64,000 bases of DNA, from contig OW203725.1 of the NCBI GenBank assembly GCA_934045075.1, forward strand, positions 24,653,714-24,717,713, given 5' to 3'. Every line of letters starts with the position of its first letter. Within the stretch, counting starts at the first letter, position 1. Origin of the DNA: Yponomeuta sedellus (taxonomy: Eukaryota; Arthropoda; Insecta; Lepidoptera; Yponomeutidae). The position numbers and the translations under genes were made by a program. Under the pieces are notes generated by a model. The model was given only the letters and a program-made list of their open reading frames with translations, was not told where the DNA came from and did no database searches. Shown here one piece after another: positions 1 to 10,300 of this stretch.

Positions 1-2559
1 CGATTCTCTACTGTTTAAGTTGTAAATAGCTCTTATTGCTCTTTTTTGCAAGACAAATATGGTTTCTATATCTGCTGCCCGTCCCCATAATAACAAACCA
101 TACGACATGACACTGTGAAAATAACTAAAATAGACCAGCCTCGCCGTCGACACGTCTGTAAGTTGTCTAATTTTTCTGACTGCAAACGCTGCTGAACTCA
201 ACCGACCCGACAGTTTTCCAATATGCTGACCCCATTGCAGTTTTGAGTCTATCGTTATACCTAAAAAAAGCGTGGACTCTACCAGCTCTAGCCTCTCACC
301 AGATATTTTTAAACTCGTGTCAACATTTTTAACATTGGGTAGTGAGAATTTGATGCATTTTGTCTTTTTTGCATTTAGCATCAGATTGTTTATAGTGAAC
401 CAGTTTAGAATAGTAGATAAAGCATTGTTTACATCGTCTACATTACTTATACCTCTCTTTACTTTAAAAATTAAGGAAGTATCATCTGCAAACAACACTA
501 TCTGCGAAAGCTTTTCTACTAGGTAGGGCAAATCATTTATATATACCAAAAAAAGGAACGGACCCAGTATAGAACCTTGAGGGACTCCTACTTTTACATC
601 AGAACCCGAGGATTTAACTCTATTAATATCAACCTTTACAGTTCTGTCTGTTAAGTAAGATCGAAGAAGACTTAGTGATTTATTACTTAAACCATATCGG
701 TGCAATTTTATGAGAAGTGTTTCGTGGTCAACGCAGTCAAACGCCTTAGAAAGGTCACAGAAAACCCCAATGGCATCCTGCGACTCTTCCCACGCCTCAA
801 AGATATGCTTTACTAACGCTATGCCTGCTTCCGTCGTTGAGCGGCCTTTTGTAAACCCGAACTGTTTCTTATGGAAGAGCTTATTTATACTAAAATGAGT
901 TTGCAATTGATGTAATATTACTTTCTCAAAAACTTTACTTAGCACCGGCAGTATTGCTATAGGTCTGAAATTATTTGGATCTTCACTATCACCAGTTTTA
1001 AACAAGGGTACGATTTTACTTAACTTTAATAGATTAGGAAAGGTTCCCTGGTCAACACATTTATTAAAAATCAAAGCAAGGTAAGGTGCTAGAATATTGA
1101 TTATAGTTGATATTAATTTAACCGATAACCCCCACAAATCTTCAGTCTTTTTTAAGTTTAACTCTTTAAATGTTTTGACAATAGTTAAGGTAGTTATATG
1201 GGAGAATTGGAAGTCAACTTTACATGGATTTGTACTTTCCAAAAGTAAGGTATCGGCTAATTGGGAGGAAGAATTTAAGCTAGCCGTTATATGCAGTGGC
1301 ATGTTTTTAAAAAAAGTTTGAAATATTTCTGCTATGTCCTTCTTCGAATTAACTAACTTACCTTCGATCTTCAACGCAAATCCCTGGTCCTTAGGTCTCG
1401 TTTTACCTGTTTCTTTGTTAATTACTTGCCAGACTGTTTTTATTTTATTAGTAGACGCCATAATTTTTTTACTTATACTTATCGATTTGGCTGTTAAACA
1501 AGTTTGTCTAAAAGTTTTTGAATATTTTTTTACGTACTCTTTGAACGTCGGATCGTGATTGAATTGTTTTTCTTCATACAATTCATAAAGCCTTTTCCTA
1601 CTTCTATATATACCTGGCGTTGCCCATTCTGAAAACCCGCTTTTTAACTCTGTAATTTTTTTTACGTTAAAAACAAGTTCAAATTCTTTTGATATGGTTG
1701 AAAACAATACTTGATATAACCTATTCGGATCATTGCTATCGAAATTCAACGAATTTAACTTTATGGTTATATTTTTTTTAAATAATTCAATTTTTTTCTC
1801 TGTTATTGGCCTACAATTTAATTCATTGCATTTTTTTGCTTCCAGTACTGACGGTAGGACTACCCATAGCCCGCTATGGTCCGACTGTAATTTATGTATG
1901 ACTTCTTTTTCTAAATATTCACAATTGCAAAAGACATTATCTATGCAGGTAGCGCTAGTAGCAGTTGTCCTAGTGGGTTCTGTAAATAAATTATCTAAAT
2001 TATATGACCTGAAAAGGCTTGCGAGTTTAGTTTTAAGTGGACCTTGAACTAAGAAATCTATATTGAAGTCCCCACACACCACTATGCTCTTCGTAGTACT
2101 GAATAGGCGTTTTAAGGCATCCTCCATAAGTAATTCAAATTCATTATAATTTGATTGTGGCGGCCTATAAACACACATAACTATATACCTATCCAATTCC
2201 ACACACGATATCTCAATTAAACGTTCAACAGATAGACTGACAATATCTTTTCTTTCTTTCATTTTCAAACTACTTTTGACAAAGATCATTGAACCTCCTC
2301 TTATTGAGTGTTGTCGGTTAAAAGTGCTTGCTGCTAAATAGTCTTTTAAAGTAAATGACATTTCAGAATGTTTCAGCCAATGTTCTGTTAAACACAAAAT
2401 ATCTACATTGAAATCTGCTAAAAATAGTTCAATTAAATTGTCTTTGCCGGAAAAACCCTGTATATTTTGTGCAACTAAATTGATACCTAACTTAGGGTTT
2501 TCCTTTGTCTGCGATGGCAGTTTAAAGCCATTGACTGTGTGTTTGAGCCCGCTGTTGAA
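1..2559 (-). CDS. LINE ORF2: endonuclease-reverse transcriptase (open to the window edge)
   Basis: I read this minus-strand frame codon by codon and found no stop from 2559 to base 1, about 853 codons, running off the left edge. An apurinic-type endonuclease comes first: NIQG near 2466-2455, TEHW at 2388-2377, GDFN at 2073-2062 and SDH at 1884-1876. Reverse transcriptase follows, with a PIAILPVLSK-like block near 960, a DLSKAFDCVDH-like block near 730, GVPQGSILGP near 575 and the catalytic FADDT at 492-478. The product would nick target DNA and copy the element RNA. The frame has an in-frame stop at 2560-2562 and no ATG until 2361, which is already past the endonuclease Asn and Glu residues. 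The start must therefore be unusual (see the frameshift entry). Intactness suggests a young copy. Confidence 0.9.
2449..2526 (-). promoter_or_regulatory. Candidate -1 ribosomal frameshift site, ORF1 to ORF2
   Basis: On the minus strand the heptamer TTTAAAC (2526-2520) sits in ORF1 phase as T TTA AAC, the classic X XXY YYZ slippery form. A -1 slip there enters the ORF2 frame exactly. Downstream, GGAAAACCCT (2503-2494) can pair with AGGGTTTTTCC (2459-2449) with one bulge, forming a stem with a loop of about 34 nt. The spacer is about 16 nt, longer than usual, but contains a small TGC/GCA hairpin. That the site is used is inference. Confidence 0.45.
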
Positions 2560-3125
2560 TTATAACTAATACTAGTAACACGGTTGTCATTCCTATCAGG
2601 TTGTGTTATAATTCCTATAACCACAGAGTCAAAAATATTGTAAGCTAACAAAGTAGCTAACTTACGTCGACTATTTTTCGTGAGGTACACAGTATCTCGC
2701 GTCAAAAAGTAATTCTTAACAAATTTGTTAAGATCAAAAAATGATATGTCACTATGACGACATGTCAAATGGTGAATGTGTATGTTCAAGCTATGGATGT
2801 CATTATTTTCTTTTGCTGACAGGGACTGAGAATATGGGAAAGCGCAAAACACTAATTTTCCCATCCACGGTTGGACATCTTTAGCTTGACCATATAATTC
2901 AAATATATTGTTTATATCAGTCTTTTTAACACCTTGGCTATTTCCTACTAATAAAATGTAGGTTGTGTCGTTCTGTATTGGGCTTTTGAACAGCTCTTTA
3001 ACAATGTCAGTAAAACTTGAATGGGGATAGCATTTATTCAGCACATTTTGTGTCAGCCTGTCATTCAACAAAGGACCTAACCCTGCACCTATCTTATCAG
3101 AGAAGGTTACATAGAAAAGTAATTA
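2487..3125 (-). pseudogene. LINE ORF1 C-terminal fragment, esterase-like
   Basis: The frame runs from a stop at 3123-3125 to a TAG at 2489-2487, about 210 codons. It has no ATG at its head, so it is the tail of a truncated ORF1. The residues ILLVGNSQ, KLVFCAFPYS, CRHSD and a final LATLLAYNI block resemble the SGNH-hydrolase-like domain carried by ORF1 proteins of several CR1-type elements. The position where the family usually has a catalytic His reads YLTKNSRRK, so hydrolase activity is doubtful. It overlaps ORF2 by about 70 nt in the frame that a -1 shift would connect. Confidence 0.65.
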
Positions 3126-4118
3126 TTAAAATAGCAGATAATTAAAAAATATTTTTAGCTTATCCTAATTCAGCCTATATTCGTCCCGCAGGAAGGGCAG
3201 AAGCCTCGTCTCAGAGAGCGAGTTCGTGCTAGATAACCACGCGTACAGTCGCGTGCTCTAACGTGTAAACACCTTAAAACCTTGTCACATTAACCTCTTC
3301 TAGTCTGACGTATGAGAAATTGACTACTTTGACTTTGACAATGTACTGAAGAGCATACATGTTAGTGCACGTGACTGTTCACACCGCGGATTGGCAATAT
3401 TAAGCGCTTCAACTTATTTATTACGCGCACAAAACAAATATAAAGCAGCAGCAGCTCGCTTATGTGCAAAATTCTTATGCAATAAAGAATTTTAATAATA
3501 ATAATAAATTTTCAGGATACGATTAATTATTATGTAGAATCTAGACTAATCTCAACACATGTGTATACAGCATAATCATACATAATATACGAAACTAAAC
3601 TTAGACGAGTTAAGAGTCTGAGTAACTCTTCTAAGTTTAGTTTCGTAAATTAGTCCAGTATAGTCTTAGACTATACCGGTGTAGTTTATAAAAAGACAAC
3701 TGCCACAAACACTCTGTAAACACAGCACAGTCTATGGTACAGTGCTTCCCTTTACCACTGACCATCAACACCGACCCCATGGAGCGCTTCAAGGAATCGC
3801 GCTCCCATCAAGACCGTAGTTACATTTTTATCATAACATTCAAACAGTGTTTGCTCGCAGCAGGCAAACAAATAATTTATTAGAGAAAATAAGAAGAAGG
3901 AGCAGGCTATTTTTCTGTTAAACTGGCCTCTTATACTTTTCCTAAATTCTTCTATAGGTGGGCAACCTCCGTTCATAGATTTAGTTATGAATGTGATATG
4001 AAGATAGACATCACTAATGTCTCTATGTTAATGTGTACGAATTTATTGTATGAGCGACACATTGCTATAATGGTGGCCTTTACTAGCCGCCTAACCTAAC
4101 CACAACCGACACTTACAG
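3126..4118. other. Stathmin intron remainder with a strong hairpin
   Basis: No gene is seen here. A fold-back lies at 3589-3646, with arms of about 24 bp starting ACGAAACTAAACTTAGA and one mismatch. The acceptor of the next stathmin exon ends at 4118 (acttacag). Nothing else is recognisable. Confidence 0.6.
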
Positions 4119-4333
4119 AGCCTGGAGGCGAGCAAGATGGCCGCCATCGCGCAGAAGATGGCGAAGATCGAGGAAGCCTCGCGGATCCGCAGCGAGCAGA
4201 CTAACAACTTCATCGCCTCGACCAAGGAAGCATTAGACCAAAAGATGGAGACTCACGAAGAGAAACGCGAGGCCTACATCAGCGAGCTGCGCTCCCGCCT
4301 GAAGGATCACCTTGAGGGCGTGGAGAAGACCAG
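4119..4333 (+). CDS. stai: Stathmin exon: first tubulin-binding helix region
   Basis: Acceptor acttacag at 4118, start in phase 0, ending ...ACCAG|GTGAGG. It encodes SLEASKMAAIAQKMAKIEE, then EALDQKMETHEEKREAYISE, the stathmin coiled helix with a tubulin-binding repeat core. The internal ATG at 4137 is not needed, because the frame is open from the acceptor. The end phase (two bases) is completed exactly by the G at 5907. Confidence 0.88.
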
Positions 4334-7300
4334 GTGAGGCGGCAAGCGGTGATGAGTAGGGTTGCCGCTCCTCAAGGGCGATTCCCAACAAATAGTTTGG
4401 TTTCGACTTAGCCAATACGTTTGACCTATGTCCAGCAGTGGACTGATACCGGATGATGATGATGAAGATGATGGTGATGAATACGTTTGATCGGACGAGG
4501 TTGACCATGCTGAGAATTAGAAATAAACTCGTTATCGTTATCAACCCTTGTATATCTCCACTGCTGGGGCACTTCCTGCATCGCAGGAAGGTTAGGCCAT
4601 ACTCCACCACGGGGGCCAAGTCCGGGTTGGTGGAGAAATAAACTCATCAAAAAGAATCTCAAAATCATAGCCTCATCGTCTTATGAGGCTATGATTTCTT
4701 TTTTATTTTCTTAGTCTCAGATTGTAAGCATAATTTGTGTCCTATAAAACGTGATTTATGTCCTCTAAAAGTATTGGCAAAGTTTCATTGCGATCCGGGA
4801 TGTCGTTTGTAAATGAAAACCAAATGAGAATTGTATAAGAATTACTTGGTGATGAAACTCTTAAGAACATGTGACAATGACTGGCATATTATGGTGGGAC
4901 TATCACGAAAGCCTTGCGCTTTTGTACAGCCCAGATCAAAAGGACAAATTGTACGGTCGAAAATAGAAGAGCAAATGTAAATTCAAAATAGTTGGACTGT
5001 ACAGTTGTAATTGGCATTTACAAGTACACAAGTACCTGTGTACTTATTGCTAAAATACAGTTTTGCTGGGTTTTAAAGTATGAAATATCTGTGTTGACTT
5101 TCGTAGGTTGAAAAAGTAAAAAAAAAAATTGTTAAATGATTTTTGAAGCAACGGTTCTAGAGGAGCCTTAGAACGCCAGCGGCGTCACAATCGGGAGGTC
5201 GTTGAGTTCGAATCCGTTTTCAAATTTATGTCAATTTGTGAAGCACATAACAGTTGCAATACCACTCGCTAACTGTGAAGGAAAACATCGTGAGGATACT
5301 TGAGTGTCTGAGTTGTTCAACTACTTCAGCGCTTGAAATTGCCACTCCGCGGTAGGCACACGTGATAACGAAGCCCACACTTTCTCCTGTAGGCCTGTGC
5401 CAGTGGGGCATGTAGGCTACATAGAAAAAAAAACATGTTTTGTTATCAAGATCTCTATTCTAACCTTTTATAAGAGCTCGTGACTATGCCCTAGCATCGT
5501 GAAGTGGCAATGCTTTTGTAATATCGAGCTATCCAAATACTTCTCTGGAAAAAAATATTATTTTTCTTAGAAAGGGCATAATAACGACACTGTCTACGAA
5601 TTGCCCATTGATTAATTTATTTCCTACCAGATTGAGGCTGACATTCAGAGACGAAAACTGAAGCTAAGACCGGTCTCAGAAATGTCAAAATGTACGTGAT
5701 TTGGACATTTGTAAGACCAGTCTTTGCTTAGTTTTCGTCTCTGAATGTCAGCCTAACTTAGGTAGTAAGTTCCAGTTTAAAAATTGCCCAATGATGTTCA
5801 GAAAAATTTCTTCATTCGTTCCATTTCCTTTCTGCCGCACGCTCACACAAGTGTATCTGGCCCTGGGCTTGTCAGGCTAAACTGAGCCTTATTATGTCCC
5901 CGCAAGGTTGACCCTGGAGCAGCAGACGGCCGAGGTGTACAAGGCGATCGAGGAGAAGCTCAACTCGACGGCGGCGCAACGCGACGAGAACATCAAGAAG
6001 ATGCTCGAGCGTCTCCGCGAACACGTGAGTGCGCCCAACGCAAAAATAATAGCAATATAAATGGAAATTATCATCATCAACCCATTATGTCACCCACCGA
6101 GGGGCACGGGTCTCTTCCCTGAGGAAGGTATAGGCCATACTCCACCACGGGGGCCAAGTCCGGATTAGTGGAGGCTTGCAAGACTAGTGGCTGGTCTTGT
6201 CAGAAGTTTTCTTGCCGCCCTAAGGCCTCTGACTTGGCCTAACGACCGCCATCTACCGATGTTAGCCGGCACCAACTGCTTAATGAGCGAAGTGCGAAGC
6301 ACGGAACCGCTCGGAAAAATGCCACTAGCGTTAATCGTAGTTGGTCACCCCTCCATGCACTGAACGCGCCCTGTGTTGCTTAACCTTCGTGATCGTTTAA
6401 GATCAATCAGGCAGCCGCGGCTACGAGCGAAAATGAAATGCGTTTATTATCAGTTCAGAGACTACAGAAACACCAGACTATTTTATTAATTTATCAAAGC
6501 CCACAGCGCAAAACATTATAAAATAACTAATCTTATTTACGACGCACATAGCAGGCAACAGAGTTACCTGGTATTAGTTCTTTAAAAACAAGTTAATCAA
6601 AAGCAAAATTAACATGATTCATGCATAAAATTTCAGAGATCTGGCCGCTGATTACTTCAACACAGGGCATCGTAGCGTGGGAGCAAGTCAAGTGACTGTC
6701 GTGTATAGAAGTAGTTGTTTTTATTGAGACTCCCTCCCCCATCCTATTACGCAATAAATGAACAGAGCCAAACACATTCACCCACCATCGCTCATCCCGC
6801 CCCACTGTGTCGTGCCGCTAAGTGTGCTGCCAACTAAATGTCGCTTCCGCCCCCAAAGGAGCAACAAGTGGTGAAAGTGCGCTCCGGCAACCAGGAGCGC
6901 TTTCAGCAGCTGGAGTCGGCCATACAGGAGAAGCTAGACCAAGCCGCCAGCCGCCGCCAGCAGCTCGAGCTGGAGCAGAAGGAGAAGCTTCGCAGCTATG
7001 TGAGTACTTAGCTGAAGTAACTTAGAGTAACCCGCGAGCTGGATAAGCTGGACCGAGCTGCCAGCTATGTGAGTACATGCTGGAGAAGGTAAGGGGCGGT
7101 GGTAGCGGAGCGGTGTAGAACGCCGGCCTCTCAATCGGGAGGTCGTGGGTTCAAACCCCGGCATGTACCAATGACTTTGTTTTCTAAGTTATGTACATTT
7201 GTGAAATTATAGTAGCAATACCACTCGCCGACGGTGAAGGAAAACATCGTAAGGAAACCCTAGTGTCTGAAGTGTTAACGTACCTCAGCGCTTGCTACGT

Positions 7301-10300
7301 ACAATGGCCCAACTATGAGGCTAAGTGCGGAAATCTCCGGTCTAACTAAACTATGCTGGAGAAGGTGACCCAAGCTGTCAGCTATGTGAGTAAATGCTGG
7401 AGAAGGTGAACCAAGCTGTCAGCTATGCGAGTACATGCTGGAGAAGGTGAACCAAGCTGTCAGCTATGTGAGTACATGCTGGAGAAGGTGACCCAAGCTG
7501 TCAGCTATGCGAGTACATGCTGGAGAAGGTGAACCAAGCTGTCAGCTATGTGAGTACATGCTGGAGAAGGTGACCCAAGCTGTCAGCTATGCGAGTACAT
7601 GCTGGAGAAGGTGAACCAAGCTGTCAGCTATGCGAGTACATGCTGGAGAAGGTGAACCAAGCTGTCAGCTATGCGAGTACATGCTGGAGAAGGTGAACCA
7701 AGCTGTCAGCTATGCGAGTACATGCTGGAGAAGGTGAACCAAGCTGTCAGCTATGCGAGTACATGCTGGAGAAGGTGAACCAAGCTGTCAGCTATGCGAG
7801 TACATGCTGGAGAAGGTGAACCAAGCTGTCAGCTATGCGAGTACATGCTGGAGAAGGTGAACCAAGCTGTCAGCTATGCGAGTACATGCTGGAGAAGGTG
7901 AACCAAGCTGTCAGCTATGCGAGTACATGCTGGAGAAGGTGACCCAAGCTGTCAGCTATGCGAGTACATGCTGGAGAAGGTGAACCAAGCTGTCAGCTAT
8001 GCGAGTACATGCTGGAGAAGGTGAACCAAGCTGTCAGCTATGCGAGTACATGCTGGAGAAGGTGAACCAAGCTGTCAGCTATGCGAGTACATGCTGGAGA
8101 AGGTGAACCAAGCTGTCAGCTATGCGAGTACATGCTGGAGAAGGTGAACCAAGCTGTCAGCTATGCGAGTACATGCTGGAGAAGGTGAACCAAGCTGTCA
8201 GCTATGCGAGTACATGCTGGAGAAGGTGAACCAAGCTGTCAGCTATGTGAGTACATGCTGGAGAAGGTGAACCAAGCTGTCAGCTATGCGAGTACATGCT
8301 GGAGAAGGTGAACCAAGCTGTCAGCTATGTGAGTAAATGCTGGAGAAGGTGAACCAAGCTGTCAGCTATGCGAGTACATGCTGGAGAAGGTGAACCAAGC
8401 TGTCAGCTATGCGAGTACATGCTGGAGAAGGTGAACCAAGCTGTCAGCTATGTGAGTAAATGCTGGAGAAGGTGAACCAAGCTGTCAGCTATGCGAGTAC
8501 ATGCTGGAGAAGGTGAACCAAGCTGTCAGCTTGTGACGGTGCAAACCTCTTTACACCATTTTTATTTCTTTTCTATCTATCATTTTCAAATATTTAAATT
8601 TTGTCACTCATTCTTCGATTTCCCTCATTTTTCAACCACTACTACTTTACGCTTTGACCAGATCTGACTTTTTACCTGCTTCTCCGTTTATCCGTTTTTA
8701 TCCAGTTTTCTGTTAATATTACTACAATTCTACAAATAAAACCACACCTAAAGTCGTTCCAGAGTTTATTTATTAATTATTAAAGTTATAAAACGTTCCA
8801 AGCTATGCGAGTACATGGTGGAGAAGGTGAACCAAGCTGTCAGCTATCTGAGTACATGCTGGGGAAGGTGGACCAAGCTGTCAGCTATGTGAGTACATGC
8901 TGGGGAAGCTGGAGTAAGCCAGCCGCCGCCGACAGCAGCTCGAGCTGGAGCAGAAGAAGAAGCTTCGAAGTTATGAAAGTAGGTTAGAGTAAGCCGCGAG
9001 CTGGAAAAGCTGGACCGCGCTGCCAGCTTTGTGAGTACATGCTGGACCAAGCCGGTAGCTGTGTAAGTATATAATCTGGACCAATCCACCACCAGCAGCT
9101 CGCTCTGCAGAAGGAGAAGCTGCGAAGCTATGTGAGTGCATACCTACATGGGAGTGAAGCAAGACGAGAACTACGTGAGTATTTCCAGTAGAAGCTGGAG
9201 GAAGACGTCAGCTATGAGACTGTATACTGTAGAAGCTGGAACAAGCCGCGAGCTGTTGGAGTATTTACAGGAGAAGCTAAACCAAGTCGCCAGTCGCCGT
9301 CAGCTGGAGCTGAAGACAGGGCGCTATGGCGCTCATTATCGGAGGGTTATGTCCAGCAGTGGACTAATATAGCCTGAAGAAGAAGAAGATGTGAGTATTT
9401 ACAGGAGAAGCTAGCTGAACCAAGCCGTTAGCTGTGTGAAAGTATAGGTACTACAGATGCTGGACCAAGTCGCGAGCCATGTTAATACATAAAGGTAAAG
9501 CTGGACCAGGGTGCCAGCAGCTGATGCTGGAGAAGCCTGCGTGACAGTCTGAAAAACCAGCTGAAGGCTGATCGACTGACCCATCTTTCGTTTTTAAAAC
9601 TATGTTTTTATTCATCGTCAACCTCGGTTCTCGTATACCTACAATCCTTTTAATCTACTTTCAACACCTGTCATACAAAAAAATCCTCGTGACAGCTGTT
9701 AAAATTTTAATAGATTGTTAGTGTACGAGAAACAGGGGATAAGGCTACTGTTACGTCTGGCATTTGTGTCTCGAAAACTTTTGAGAAATGTAGTTTCAGC
9801 ATTGGACAATTATACTTCATTTTATATTTTATACTAATTGCAAATTAATAATACTTCATTTAATAATAAAGGGCTGTAAATAGAATGCTACAATTGTAAA
9901 ACGTTATTAAAGTTTACAGATTTTTTATACTTTTGTGAATAATTGTATGACTAATTCGACCGTCTGACGTTTTTGTTTCACATGTAAATCGAAGTGAAGG
10001 TTTATTATTTTTGAATAAAAACGCTAAGATATTGATATCTCGGTATTCTATAAAACGTTAGTAGGTATATTAGGACTAGGAAAATTAGGTTTTTACCTTA
10101 GTTTAGAAATCTTGCATTGAATCACTAGAAATTTTCAGCTCGTAGGATCTCAGTTGATAACGTTTTTTCATGCACGCACTTCCGGTTATCTAAACTTTAA
10201 AAAAAAAAATTAATAATATCCTTATCAAAATCCGAATTTATAAAAAAAATCGTGTTTTAACTGTCCGTATATTCAATCACAAGGCGCCACTAAACAATAA

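Larger units (their letters stand above)
1..3125 (-). mobile_element. 5'-truncated non-LTR retrotransposon (CR1/Jockey-like), antisense in a stathmin intron
   Basis: The minus strand carries the end of an ORF1 followed by an ORF2 with apurinic-type endonuclease and reverse transcriptase motifs. The ORF1 frame is lost at a stop at 3123-3125, so the element is probably 5'-truncated near there, as is usual for LINEs. The 3' end lies left of the window. A related copy in + orientation lies at 26055-28257. Clade assignment is inference from the motif style and the esterase-like ORF1; a tree of the RT domain would settle it. Confidence 0.9.

Noticed and set aside
272..2047. Several plus-strand ORFs of 60-104 codons
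   Set aside because: They are shadows of the intact minus-strand LINE ORF2.
4426..4668. His-rich ORF
   Set aside because: It is a translation of GATGAT/ATCATC microsatellite and a repeat C edge.
7353..8531. CRISPR-like or coding repeat array
   Set aside because: The units are contiguous without spacers, stops occur in all frames, and the origin from a stathmin exon is clear.
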